A stretch of DNA of 64,000 nucleotides from Neolentinus lepideus HHB14362 ss-1. Its lineage: Eukaryota > Basidiomycota > Agaricomycetes > Gloeophyllales > Gloeophyllaceae. Positions 34,037 to 45,464 of this stretch are shown here, in pieces. Below the pieces are notes generated by a model. It did no database searches, was not told the DNA's origin, and worked only from the letters and a program-made list of their open reading frames with translations. The stretch is taken from assembly GCA_001632425.1 (NCBI GenBank), contig KV425555.1, positions 268,795 to 332,794 of the forward strand, read 5' to 3'. The position numbers were made by a program, and so were the translations under genes. How positions within the stretch are numbered: the first letter of the stretch is position 1; the number at the start of each line of letters is the position of its first letter.

Positions 34037-36725
34037 CAGGATATCTCGTTGCAGGTTCGCAGACATCTGCATGTGGAATATCTGGAAGTCATCATGTACG
34101 CGACCTGGTGGCTGGTAGTAATAGTGGCAGTATGTACTGATATACCTTGGAAAGTAGTAATACACTGTGACAGCTCAGGCCAAGATTCTGCGTGATAGTA
34201 TCAGAAAATTCCACAAGGTTTCGTGCATCAGCAACGGTGCGTCCCGAATACCTTTGGCTATCATCATGTAGTCTTCGCCATCCAGGAGCATCATGGCGGA
34301 CGGCATTGACCGGGTCTCTTGACCTTAGACCATGCCTTCGTCATAGGCGACGAATACTTTCGAGTCATCTGCTCGCAAGAAGTCCCGCCATCCTTGAGTT
34401 GAAACCAAAAGAAACGCAAGACTTGGAAGTCGCAAACAATACAAACTTGCCGGTTCGAGCATCTGAATGATAGTGACGTGGAACACTGCACATTTCGGAA
34501 GTGCTGTAAGACCACACATCTTGAACTTCCGTGATTTGCTACTTGGGTGCTTTCGGCTTATGAATATCTCGAGGGACTACCAGGGAAGTAGTACTGTTGC
34601 AGAGGGGTCAAAGTCACACGTATGAGTATTGATCCTGTCAGCACCGTAATTGGCCATGTCTCTATGTGGCTACCCATCTTGTAAGATCGCTATGAAGCGC
34701 AGCTTTCTGTTCCCCGTCAGGCTCATTCGCTAGTCGATCGGGAGGTTAGAACCTGTCTTGCAACGTAGTGTCAACTACCGTCTGACAATACCAGTAAGTG
34801 TTCATATATGCTCTTCTCGGCAGATAGTCCAACACAACTGGACTGTTCAATACCGCCTTGTTCCTGAGGTTGAGGTAGTGCTGGAGGCATGCTGCCGCGT
34901 GGAGCCAAGGTACTGGGGCTTTTGTTGTGGTTCGCGACTTCCACTATCAATGAGCGTAGTCACGAGGCGTCGCGGCTGCCATCACAAGGTACCGACGTAG
35001 ACAGACACAGTGATGTCAGTCTCCCGAGGCAGACCGCATTGCCACCTTTAATTTCTTGACCAGGATAGTCAGCATATACTGGGAGAGGTATGCGCACACG
35101 ATCAAGAAGGGGGTATGGGTGTGGCTGAATCCAGAGTGAAATGATATCCTCAATGATCCAGTCATCGAATCCTATGGATTGGGGATGGCACGGCCATGGC
35201 CGGAACCTTTTGTATGCCCGTATATATAGGATCGCGTGTCTAGAGACAGGACGTCGAACATATGGTCGTTACCATCGACCCTGGTCGCAAGGAAAAACTT
35301 GTCACGTACGAGACGATAGAATGGACGACGGTACTTGTAGTGATGGTGAGTAATTGAGCAGGAGACCTCTCCACGCTGCATTATTGGACCTAGGGATGTT
35401 CAGGATTGAAATCTTACTCAGCGTCCTCGACGCATTTGCCGCAAAGATACCATTCCCGATGGTGGCGACGGGTGACAATTCACCGACTTCATGAATATGC
35501 GGCCGACATCGGGGTGGCGATATTTTCACCGAGAGCGTCTGTTCATCTTTGCCTTATCGCGAGACAGTAATGCCAGGACTGATCCAAATGCAACGTGTCT
35601 TGTGCCCAGACTGACTGACGAGCTTGTGTGTACGTCTATTCCCTGCTCCAATCGAGCTAGGAAGAAGATTATCGCATTGTACAAGCGTTCCCCGTGCTAA
35701 TTCCTGAAGGTGTTATACTTGTTCCGCTCTGTAATGAGTTATCCAGCCGAATTTCACGAGCCAGTGACTTACCTGTAAATCTGAGCTTTCGATATTCAAG
35801 TGTATCCTAGGATACACGAGTCTTGCTTAACCCCTGGCTCTGGATGCGGAAGAATTGTTATCAGCGTACCAGTGATCGACAGTTTTGGATGAATGTCAAG
35901 AATAAGGAATGGCTTCAAGTAAGATTGACAGGGCACCAGTACTTAGACGATAGGTTACAACTCCGGACGAGGTCGGATCCTTGCGCAAAATGGACGCTAC
36001 ACGAATTCCGGTGAAATCAGCGGAGAAGCCTGGGCTCGCCTTTTTGAATGATGAAGGTACAGCACTGGTGCCACTGGCGAGGAGGAGGACGATGACACAG
36101 TTGATTACGCCCGAGTAAAGTGCGATGGGGTATGGCTAATATGGATTGATCTCTCAGATTCTAACGGCGGTATGGATCCTTCGATTCGTGCGTGGGAGGA
36201 TGGCCCTAGCTCTCGCTGACAATATTTGAAGTGCTTACTGTGACGATGATAAACCCGCCCATGATCAGTGCTGAGAGACCGTCCCATTCCAGACTCACGG
36301 GCTGTAGTACGGGTCCCGAGGACGATTTCAAGGGCGATGAACCACAATATTCGCTAAACTGTGGACTAAAGAGAGTGACGGGATTCAAGCGAAACATTGC
36401 ACAAAATAGTGCGTCAAGCTGATCCAGAGACATCGCAGTGGTTCACAGATGGGGCGAGTTACGAACATAACACAGTAGATATTCTTGTCAGGGTCGTCGA
36501 CCAGATGAAGAGAAACGACTCGATAATGCATGGCCGTATGTGCACAACGAATTTAGTATACATGATGAACGACGAGAGCGGCCGTGACAAGCGTAGTGTC
36601 ACATCTTCCCCACAGGCACCTCCGAAAGTTCTGAGTAATCAGTCATCCTCCAAGCTTACCCTCCGTCCACCATCGGCCTCGCTCCCCACTCCTTGCCTTA
36701 GACTGTTACTTCGAATATCTAAACA
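34037..36725. other. 2.7 kb without a recognised gene
   Basis: Scattered short frames only. Two stretches look faintly protein-like: plus strand about 34320-34500 (DHAFVIGDEYFRVICSQEVP and FEHLNDSDVEHCTF in one frame, broken by stops) and minus strand about 35302-35529 (GNGIFAANASRTLSKISILN). No family was recognised. The composition and broken frames suggest decayed genes or old mobile DNA. Confidence 0.4.
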
Positions 36726-37314
36726 ATGTCGGGCCCAGCAGCGTCCGTCGCTACCTCCAAATTCCAGCAATTCCTGAACCACCCCGCAGGCGCGTTTCCT
36801 ACCCCTTGGTCTCGAAGAACGCTGAATTAATGGACGATGTTTGCAGGACCGAAAACGGTGTTCTTCTGGGCGCCGATGATGAAATGGTGCTTGGTCGCGG
36901 CGGGCGTGAAGGATCTGACTCGTCCGGCAGACAAGTTGAGCGTCTCGCAGAACCTTGGTGCGTGCGCTTAACCTACTTCGTCCTGGTGGACTCCGGCTGA
37001 CCCTGTTCTTTCTCCTCTTATCTTCGATCATGCCTATTTAGCCTTGATGGCTACTGGTGTCATCTGGGTCCGCTATTCCCTCGTTATTACGCCAGTCAAC
37101 TACAGTCTCGCTGCCGTACGTCCTATATCATCAGCTTCCCGTACCTCCTAACTTGTTACATTCTAGGTCAACTTCTTTGTCGGGGCCACTGGCGCAGCGC
37201 AGCTTGCCCGTATCTGGAAGTACGTTTTGTATTCTACCTCTCTTCTCTTTATCTCTTTAATGGTTTTCTACTTGCAGCTACCGGAGAGAACACCCAGAAG
37301 CCGCGAAGGCGTAG
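36726..37314 (+). CDS. MPC2: Mitochondrial pyruvate carrier subunit
   Basis: Subunit of the inner-membrane heterodimer that imports pyruvate into mitochondria. ATG 36726: MSGPAASVATSKFQQFLNHP, then after intron 1 GPKTVFFWAPMMKWCLVAAG, VKDLTRPADKLSVSQNL, ALMATGVIWVRYSLVITPVN, YSLAAVNFFVGATGAAQLAR, IWNYREHPEAAKA, TAG 37312-37314. The conserved GPKTVFFWAP...KW, ADLxRPAxxLS-type loop, Q..AL..TG.IW.RYS..I.P.N and N..VG corners identify the MPC2/MPC3 branch rather than MPC1. Length about 106 residues, normal for the family. Five exons. Intron 1 (about 36788-36846) must start with GC rather than GT to keep the conserved HPAGPKT junction. Confidence 0.93.
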
Positions 37315-38349
37315 TCGCTCTCTTACTTCACACTTTGGTTTCGGGTACATACATACATTTATGCCTATCCACTTATTCTTATCGGACTTCACGGACCTCC
37401 CAATGTGCCTCCCTCATTGGCCGATAAATGGAAACCCGAGTCTGGCACACCATCGCTATCTTCAGCGCTCACCGTCCCGGACAGAGCGGATATTGCATCG
37501 CATTCAATAATGCTATGTATACGGCGCATGGCGAGCTTCTTGAGCTTGAGCATACAGATCTAGGGATCCACAGCGCATGTCTTAGGGTCGTGCAGTTGTG
37601 GTCGTTTTATAGTACCATGGCTAATAATAAGCGCAAAGCGGCGTAGAAGTGGTCTGACCATCTTGCTTTCTCGGGACAGAGGCCCTTGTGAAGAGCTGTA
37701 CATGTAATTGTGCTTGGGAGGAGCCTCCGAAGACGATGTCATTGTAGGGGTGGTGGGTTCTGAGAAAGTGGGAAATCGAGGAAGTCTCTGTAAGTGGGAA
37801 TGAGGCGTTAGGGGAAGAGCCCTGTGATGGGGCCAACAAGGTTCAAGACATGTACATCATGACGTCGGAGGTGTGTTCGATGCACTGACAATATAGAAAT
37901 ACCAGGTGCTCTGACGACCAGTGCGGACATATCGGATACCGTGCTGAGATAGAGCGTCTGATATGCTCGAATGCGATGAAGAAGGCGAACTTCCTTCAGT
38001 TCTTGGATCCAGACCCTGTAGACGTAACTTAGAACTTCAGTGTGCAGAATGTCGTCACAAACGTTTCTTGCATTGCAGCCGGCCCGTGGAGGCTTCATCA
38101 TGATGACGAGAAGTGGTTGTTAGGCCTATTGGTCGAAGCCTTTCACGAACCTTATTAGCCACAGAGCATTGTAAAATAATTATTCACGAATCCGAAATGT
38201 TCCGGTAAAATGAGGGTTAAATACTAAAAAGAAAGGCTTTGATCTGCGCACGCTCCGTCAAGAGACTATAGAAGCTCGTACCTGACTGACTCCTGTTGGT
38301 ACAAGGTTAACTGCTACGGATACACAATCATCCAAGACACCAGTAATCA
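37315..38349. other. Intergenic, nothing recognised
   Basis: About 1 kb between the pyruvate-carrier stop and the 3' end of the Apq12-like gene (convergent). Short minus-strand frames at 37621-37839 and 37808-38101 lack any recognised motif. Confidence 0.45.
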
Positions 38350-39093
38350 TCAAGACACGACGGGGTCTTCGTTGCGCTTCGCTCGTCGGTTGGACTGTCT
38401 TCGCCTTGGTGTCTGACCCTCCTCGCTGTCCTCCTCTGTAACAGGTTCCATCATACCCTTCAGAGTTTCCCACCAGGCTCCTTCTCTCAGGGCCGTCCCG
38501 GCTGCGCCGAGTATATCCTTAACAATCTTCTGAACCTCTCCGCCACCCTCCTCGTCGTCCTGGTTCTCCTGATATTGCCATTCGAAATGTCGGTCGAACG
38601 AGTCCCAAAGTTTAGGTCGCTGTCTTGATTGACTGCGTGTCTGGCGACGAGTTCCGCCTGCGGCATTTTGTCCCGGACCGTTGAGTAGATCCAGTAGGAT
38701 GCCTCCAATGGCAGAAGTGATACCAGCACCACCAGCTGCATTGTTCCCCATCACCCAACCAATCCCCGAAAAGACGGCGCCGAGGATGGTGGCCCACTTG
38801 ACCATCCAGAGACTGGACCGGACCATCCAGCTCGTTGTCCGATACAGACTAATTAGGGCAAGATATGCGGCGAGTAGGGTAATGAGCGGTGGTAAAATGG
38901 TCTGGATATCCCATTCTGAAGGATTCGATGTCACTAGTGCATAGATGAGCGAGAACAATGAGGTTGAAAGTGCAATCAAATGAGCAAGCACAGTTTCCAG
39001 CAAAGAGTAAAGAGGACCAGGCAGAGTATCAGCCAAGTAGTCAAGTATCGGGTCCAAGAACCTCGGCAAGGCCGGAGGTTGGATGTCTGCCAT
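38350..39093 (-). CDS. Apq12-like nuclear-envelope membrane protein
   Basis: Single uninterrupted reading frame of 247 codons from ATG complement 39091-39093 (MADIQPPALPRFLDPILDYL) to the stop at 38350. The N-terminal half has hydrophobic segments (LLETVLAHLIALSTSLFSLI, ILPPLITLLAAYLALISLYR, MVKWATILGAVFSGIGWVMG) separated by a WMVRSS-type amphipathic stretch; the C-terminal half is Arg/Glu-rich and disordered, ending RRAKRNEDPVVS. The layout LPGPLYSLL... YLALISLYRTTSWMVRSSLW...GWVMG resembles Apq12, an ER/nuclear-envelope protein tied to nuclear pore biogenesis. The assignment is from pattern memory; a generic basidiomycete membrane protein is the alternative. The in-frame ATG further upstream (39183) was rejected because its product begins with non-conserved sequence. 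Confidence 0.6.
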   Translation of the reverse strand: MADIQPPALPRFLDPILDYLADTLPGPLYSLLETVLAHLIALSTSLFSLIYALVTSNPSEWDIQTILPPLITLLAAYLALISLYRTTSWMVRSSLWMVKWATILGAVFSGIGWVMGNNAAGGAGITSAIGGILLDLLNGPGQNAAGGTRRQTRSQSRQRPKLWDSFDRHFEWQYQENQDDEEGGGEVQKIVKDILGAAGTALREGAWWETLKGMMEPVTEEDSEEGQTPRRRQSNRRAKRNEDPVVS

Positions 39094-39614
39094 GGCCACC
39101 GTCGCTGTCTTGGGAGTTGGCGGTGCGTTTACCACGTCTTCGCCGAGCTGCTGTGGCACCCATGTCGCGCACGTGCCTCGCAATCAATTGACACGTGACA
39201 TTGGAAGCAGTGCCGAATCGATCACGACGGTTCCCACAGGGTGCTTCCTCCAGAGACCCGGTCTCACGGTGAAATCAACCGGCGAGCCCGGGAAAATGCC
39301 CGAGAAGCCTAGGCACGCGCCGGATGCAGGGAATTTGGCAGGTTGCATTTGTCGCCGATCCTCGGCAAGCTTGGCCAGCCAATCGGAGGTGCGAAAAGAC
39401 CTGCGCCTTGCTCAATTTGTAATTTATTTGGTATTAATTTGGTTTGATGGGATTTGGCTCCGGCTTCGGCGGAATAAATAGATGCAAATATCCCAATGCT
39501 ATATAGGACGGCGTCTGCTCTCGGCTCTCTTCCCCCCAGGCTTTCCCAGTCGCCACCACCTTCACCCGTACTTGCTTTCCCTAGCCCTCGCATCCCCTCG
39601 CACCTGCATCCATC
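39094..39614. promoter_or_regulatory. Divergent promoter region
   Basis: 521-base spacer between divergent starts. A CTATATAGG element at about 39500-39508 lies about 110 bases before the plus-strand ATG, followed by a C/T-rich leader (39525-39600). AATAAATAGATG at 39473-39484 is AT-rich on both strands. Confidence 0.45.
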
Positions 39615-40325
39615 ATGGGTATTAAAAGAAAGTTCGATGCCGAGTCCATCGACACGTTCCCCACCACGGTACGTCTACATCCTCGCTGGCTGCGTCGTTG
39701 TCCGGGGACTTAGTTTTGGCGCTATTAGAACCGCAAGCAATTGAAGCTTGTCCCCTTCCCCTCTGATGAGTCGGACAACGACGTCGCGATGTCTGACGCG
39801 TCCATGTCAGATGCTGAGCCTACGACTGATCCCTACCACCACATCCGTCTGCCCTCCACCGCGAGCACTATCTCTACCGCGTCCGACGCGTCCACTGATT
39901 CGCGTATGTATATTGTTGTTTTCCGTAGCATTGTTTTGTTAATCGCTCTTCCCGACTAGCCGCCTCATATCCCTCCTTCGATCTCTACCCGTTCCCTGGC
40001 GCGTTTGGTGCTAGCCAGGCTCAGCAATACTTGCAGTCCAATTATATGCTTTCCCCCGAGACATCTGCGAAGATGGCAGCCCTCCTTCAGCCCAGGAACA
40101 CTGTCGCTCTTCGTCATTACAGGTTGGTATCATATATGCTAGCGTCCTGTGGTATAGAAGTGACTATGAGTGATATGCTGACGTGTACATATCACTCTTC
40201 TTAGCCCCAACTGTTCTCAAATCCCGAAGCTTCGCATCGCCTGTTCCACAGGCCTCACTGGCTCCCGCACGATGTGGTCTCATTGCGAACAGTGTGGCGC
40301 TATCCAGATGGTCGACTCCGATTAA
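39615..40325 (+). CDS. Small conserved protein with C-terminal CxxC
   Basis: ATG 39615: MGIKRKFDAESIDTFPTT, then across an intron NRKQLKLVPFPSDESDNDVA, MSDASMSDAEPTTDPYHHIR, TASTISTASDASTDS, YPSFDLYPFPGAFGASQAQQ, YLQSNYMLSPETSAKMAALL, QPRNTVALRHY and a last exon PNCSQIPKLRIACSTGLTGS, RTMWSHCEQCGAIQMVDSD, TAA 40323-40325. The basic start, Ser/Asp-rich middle and a short C-terminal module with one HCEQC knuckle look like a conserved Agaricomycete family, but no function is known to me. A single CxxC is too little for a full zinc finger, though an upstream Cys (PNC, IAC) might complete a site. Four exons. Confidence 0.65.
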
Positions 40326-41335
40326 GGATGCACTGACGTCTGGTATCCTCAGCAAAAAGTCTTTTCCTCGACAGATCCTTACCTTCACTATAACGCCCTC
40401 GGCTGCATCATGGACTCTGACTGTTCTCTCTTGCTACTGACCTTTTTATTCGTTAAATCCTTGTAACTTTAAACCCCCTACCTGCTGACCCATCTGTGGC
40501 GACTGCCTCCTGCTCGACACAACTCTGACCCGACATTGCTCGACATTCCCCTGCCTTCACCATCGCCACATCACCATCTCCTCGTCGCTTCGCCGCCACA
40601 TCGTCACCGCTTGTCCGACTTGTATCATGTCTGCATCCATCGACAACCATCACCTTATCCCTTCCCCTCTGCTTGTCTCGCACACCTGACATCATCACCT
40701 CCTGTCGTCCTCTGTTTTGTGCCTCTCCCCTTCCCTTCCTGGGTTTTCAAATTATTTATGGATGGCCCCTCGTCTTGTCCGTCGCATTACTGGTATTCCT
40801 TCTCCGTTATTGTTCTGCCTCTCACATAACATTGCGCAAAAATCTCATTGGTCGCTGCTTCCTTTAGAAGTTATGTTTTTGTACCTGTTGTCACCGGCAT
40901 TAAACATGGTTTTAAACTTGTTTCGTTCTCTTTGCTCGCACTGAGTGATTCCGCGTTGTGAGAAAATCTCAACAACCGTTAACACTAAAGGTTTTCGCGT
41001 TACGGGCAGTGCATGATCGAGCGTGGAACATTGTCCAAGGAAGTGATGACGACGAGGATGAACACAGTCCGTCTGTCCAGGGGTTTAACTTCAACAGGGT
41101 GGTTCCGTCGGCCTGCCCGGCGCAGGCTACATATCCTACTTCTCTGGAGCTCTCTTCTGGTATGTTGAATTACCCTGCCAGAACCGTTTCATCAAGACGG
41201 AGCATTCAATAATCGAAAAACATAGCGGTGGTAAGTACTAGTACACATTGGGCAGTCGGACACGTCTCACTCAGATGAGACACTGGACCCTTGTTAAAAA
41301 AAGAAGGAATATGATACGTGAGTGGAGATGGTGAC
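40326..41335. other. Intergenic / 3' region, nothing recognised
   Basis: Begins with a long C/T-rich tract (about 40490-40730) that may be untranslated sequence of the upstream gene. A plus-strand frame at 40958-41212 with an acidic patch (QGSDDDEDEHSPSVQGFNFN) has no recognised relatives and no intron partner. Not called as a gene. Confidence 0.4.
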
Positions 41336-42878
41336 TTATTGCGTGAGTCGGTCAAAGAGAGCCCCTGCTACTTCTGCGAAACGCTCCTCCCCTCCGATAG
41401 TCTTCATGGTCTGCATGTAGCCCTGCCGAACTTGGGGGGTACGGCAGTTCTGGTGGAGGATATCGATCTCCACTTTCCGAATCTCGCTGTACCTAGAAAT
41501 TTCCGCCGTCGCACGGATGTTTCAATGGATACTGGGAAAGGCACACCTTGATGTGAACTTGCTGAATGCCTCCTCCACAATGTTGTTCTCAGAAAGTCCC
41601 TTTTTAATTGCTTCGAAGGCCAACACCTTCAAACCGTCCAAACCTATCTGTTGGCAACATGCATGTCAACGAATGGGAACCGCATCAAGGACAACTGCCT
41701 TGTCAGCTAAGCGATACATAGACTTGGGGGAACAAGGGGGGGGACAGGTCGTCATCGATAGTCACAGAACCTGTTGCACCTCCAAGAGCCGAGGCGGATT
41801 GCAACGGAGCGAACGTAATTTGGTTCGTATACAAATAGAACACAAGGGCGCGAAGTCTATGTGAAAACTGCAACGTGAAGAGATGTATATGATGAGATCA
41901 TGTACTCACGTCTTGTACGCTACATCCTTGACAACAACTGATCTTCCGATGGGGGCGCTAGTTATCTTGTATTTCTTAATGGCAGAGGAACTGGCAGTAT
42001 CATCATCGTCAACCGCGTCGCAGTTGACCTGAGAGCGTTGTCCGTTCACGACTCCGACTTTGGGGTGGTAATTCGCTTGCGGTGTTCCATCCTCATCGGA
42101 GAAGTCCGACAAGTCGCTGTCGGATTCATAGTCATAATTCTCGGTGGTGCTCTCTTCTGCCACAGGGAATTCAGTATCGAGCGTTTCCATCAAAGATTCA
42201 GTAAAGCCATTATTAGAAAGTACTTCGTAATTACCGTTAGCTTGTATGTCGATCTGCATGAGGGCAACACATACAGGTATCAAAATATGATGATTTATCC
42301 TTCAGCAGGAAACTGTCTGCATACAGCGGCAAGGGACCGCCGACCTTTCCTGCGGCGAGACGTCGGGAGTATGCAAAGAATCGTGTATCAACAGAATGGC
42401 CCGTTGACAGCGATACTTTGAGGGAATTTATGATAGGTCTCGGGACAGCCAAGTCCCATAGAGGGATCACATACGCCACAGTGAAAATTATAGTCAATCT
42501 CGTGCTGGAATAGTCACGGAGGCGAGTGAGATCATGACGGCATAGCCACACGGGTTGTTTTGACTGTGTAGCAACTGCCTGCTGATCAACCAGCTGAGAG
42601 CTCGGTATCGCCGATCTATCACTGGTGACTTCCACCGATATAAATAACGGTCTGGATGTCACAAGTGGGGCAGACGCATCGAAGTACATGTCGAACTGAA
42701 TGACCCGACTCGAAGAGTAAGCAATTCCAAAACGCCAACCTGCATCGAACATCTTCGAGTAGATGATTTCGGACTCCGGGAAACTTGAACCGTTGACTGG
42801 ATGCCGGTAGTTCATCGATATCTGAAATTTATGAGTGAAAGTACGGCGGGCAACATCAGTTTCCTCAAAACATTCCAT
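41336..42878 (-). pseudogene. BTB/POZ domain protein, copy 2, with homopolymer frameshift
   Basis: Paralogue of the BTB gene at 15965-17700. Starts MECFEETDVARRTFTHKF (ATG complement 42876-42878); BTB core reads HSVDTRFFAYSRRLAAGKVG, GPLPLYADSFLLKDKSSYFD, TLLSNNGFTES after an intron, acidic loop YDYESDSDLSDFSDEDGT, GRSVVVKDVAYKTLRALVFY, LYTNQITFAPLQ. A run of 8 C (plus strand 41736-41743, as G) then throws the frame out: the expected CSPKSMYRLADK is readable only if the run is one base shorter. Downstream everything is preserved: IGLDGLKVLAFEAIKKGLSE, NNIVEEAFSKFTSR, YSEIRKVEIDILHQNCRTPQ, GGEERFAEVAGALFDRLTQ, TAA at 41336-41338. The intron after LADK also starts with GC instead of GT. Either a very young pseudogene or a functional gene with a sequencing error in the homopolymer; the latter is quite possible. 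Confidence 0.75.
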
Positions 42879-43541
42879 CGCTAGATGGGAGATTGATCAT
42901 TAGAATAGACTCTTGTGAAAATGTGCAATACCGGAAGTCAGATCTCCGAACACCCAAGGAATTGGGTTCTGTAATCGACAATATGCTGCGCGATAGCCTG
43001 AGCGCACGATCCGTAACTCGGCGCTGGTCACTTGTCACGCACTGATTCGACGGGAACGGCAGACTCGCCCAGTGGGGTCGATTTCCAGTACATACTAATA
43101 GATTTCTATGAGGTAATTCTCCAGCAGCGAGGGTATGGTAGCATATGTTCTGTGTGAATTGGAAGTGGGACCAGCGGATTACTTATCCTTGACTCGTTCT
43201 GCGAATTGAAATAGTGCTATCACAAGAAATTTCTGAGTCTGGTGCAACATGCATAGTATTATTCCTAATACAGCTACACTGACAAAAGGACTACAGTAAC
43301 GTACAAAAAGATGGCATGCATTCAGACCGTATTAAGTCATGATAAGCTGGCCAGTGGCTATTCTGCATTGGTGATGGATGCGGGAGAGGCGCAACTTAAG
43401 TGGATGACGGTGCCAGTCCCAAGCACCAATGTAAATTGGGGTTAGCCACTGTAAGTTGTACATTAGATACAATGACAGTCAGTTCTTGGATATAATGACA
43501 TCATCGGTGTTGACCTACCTTGCGGCACATTCTCCTTGCTC
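42879..43541. other. Intergenic, nothing recognised
   Basis: About 660 bases between the BTB copy 2 start and the stop of the dehydrogenase gene (same strand). AT-rich, no long open frame, no repeat recognised. Confidence 0.45.
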
Positions 43542-44809
43542 TCAAGCGAAAGAGTCACCATCTCCGCTCTCATCGATGCCGAGCGCAATTTTTCCAATGC
43601 TCCCTCCGTCTTCGATCATTCCATGGGCTTGACGCAACCCCTCAGCGGTCAGCTTCAATTTTTGCTTGAGGTGGCACACGATCCGGCCAGCTTCGATTAA
43701 GTCCGCCAGCTCGTTCAGGATATCATGCTGCGAGTCAAGGTCCACTCCGTAGTAGGGCTTCGTGCCAATGACTTCCCATATGAAAGCCAGTGACTTCGCC
43801 ATGAATTGAGTGCCGAACATTCGAGCTTGACCCTGGACAATTGAGACTATTTTACCGAAGGGTGCACATATCTTTGCGCAAACATCCATGTATTGGTCGG
43901 TGGTGTGACTAATGAAGATGTACGCCAGTAGTTAGTACATGCGTACATCGAAGAATACCTCTAAAAACTTCACTTAATTGGCACCTGGAGGTGCAACTCG
44001 TCGATCTGTTCTTTCAGGTCATGTCGATGGTTAATAACGTGGGTCGCGCCCATGGCTTTCGTGAATTCCTGTGACTCTGGACGTGAAGCCGTCGTCACAA
44101 CCACAGGCAGCTCCAAGGCGGTGCGAGCAATCTGATTCGCCACAGAACCGACACCTGAGGAGACACGTCAATGTAATATTGAGAATATGGCGACACACAC
44201 CAACCTCCAGACCCGTTAATGATTAGTAGACCTGCACGCTCTCCTTTCTGGATTTCCATCCTTTCGACCAGCGCCTCGTAAGCCGTCACATATGTTAGTG
44301 GCATCGCCGCCGCCTCAACGAAACTCAAATTCTTCGGCTTTCTACCCACACTCCTTTCATCCACCAATTGCCTCTCCGCATTGGATCCATGTCGAATTGG
44401 GCTTCCGGAGTAGAATACATCATCGCCTGGTTTAAACAGAGTGCAGTCTTCGCCAACTTCTTCCACGAGTCCTGCTGTGTCGAAGCCGCAAATCTGGTAA
44501 AGGCGCGGAACACGTTCGTAGTAGTCTTAAAATGGGAATGATTAGACGCTGTATCGTCTTTTGCTGATGGAAGGCGCTGTTACCTGGATAGTCATCGTAC
44601 TTTCCTGCACGCACTTTAATGTCTATCGGGTTCACGGAGCACGCCTTGATGCAAGAGATCGGCTTTGAGTAAGATATATCGGAGGTCATGTTTGGAGCTC
44701 ACCGAACAAGAAGGTCCCTCCCGTTAGGCGAGGGCTTAGGAACTTGACGAGGTGCGAGTCTGTCGATGCCTCCGTAGGATTCGACGACTATTGCATTCAT
44801 GGTGGTCAT
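43542..44809 (-). CDS. Zinc-type alcohol dehydrogenase-like NAD(P)H oxidoreductase, intact copy
   Basis: Medium-chain dehydrogenase/reductase of the quinone-reductase-like branch. ATG complement 44807-44809: MTTMNAIVVESYGGIDRLAP, RQVPKPSPNGRDLLVR, then SCIKACSVNPIDIKVRAGKY, ICGFDTAGLVEEVGEDCTLF, KPGDDVFYSGSPIRHGSNAE, VDERSVGRKPKNLSFVEAAA, MPLTYVTAYEALVERMEIQK, the nucleotide-binding strand LLIINGSGG/VGSVANQIAR (split by an intron), VVVTTASRPESQEFTKAMGA, THVINHRHDLKEQIDEL, YIFISHTTDQYMD, PFGKIVSIVQGQARMFGTQF, and a last exon ending EGLRQAHGMIEDGGSIGKIA, LGIDESGDGDSFA, TGA 43542-43544. No catalytic-zinc cysteine set is apparent, fitting an NAD(P)H reductase. Substrate cannot be inferred. Five to six exons, frame intact. 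A decayed second copy lies at 22336-23650. Confidence 0.87.
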
Positions 44810-44848
44810 AAAACGATGTTGCTTTTCACCATCCGGATACGTTGACTC

Positions 44849-44855
44849 TTATATA
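44849..44855 (-). promoter_or_regulatory. TATA box of dehydrogenase gene
   Basis: TATATAA on the minus strand about 40 bases before the ATG at 44809. Confidence 0.55.
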
Positions 44856-45464
44856 CCTGGCTGAATAACAATGGTAATGCCATTGTGATGTCATGATACA
44901 TTGGAGTTCGACCACCATTCCTTCGAAGTCAAAGTTATTGAGTTCGAGTGCACGGTGGGCACGGTTTCTCACTGTCGCCGCTAACGCCCTTGGCCGCTGA
45001 GCGCTAAGCCATAGACTGCCTTTGATCGGCATGTGTACGCTACGTCAGGATGCGGGGTAGATGAGAGAGCCAACCAGCGCAAACGTATAGGCTCAGAATT
45101 GCGGATCATGTTTTTGGCTGATCGCAGAACTGAGAGTTTAAGGCTTTCGACTGGAAGACGAGGCTGCCAGAGAGAGACGGATAGAGTCAAGAATGGCTGA
45201 AACCAATACCATGGCTCAACGCTGAGTAGCGAGGGAGAAGAGCAATAATATTGAGACGCGTTTGACTTCGCAACTGACCTCGAATGATGCTGTTTTCATC
45301 GTCATAACTGACTTCGTATCCGGTAGAGCTCCAGCGTGTGAGCAGAAAGAATCCTGAGAAGTGAGATTCGGTCGGAATGGAGCAGTATTCGGGAAGCACC
45401 AGTCGGTAAGGTATTCAGCCACGTGGATGAGATCCTCCTTTCGCCGCAGCGGCAGCAGCGCGCC
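44856..45464. other. Divergent intergenic region
   Basis: Separates the dehydrogenase from the thioesterase on the opposite strand. Several short minus-strand frames (44981-45422) have no recognised family. Presumed promoters. Confidence 0.45.
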
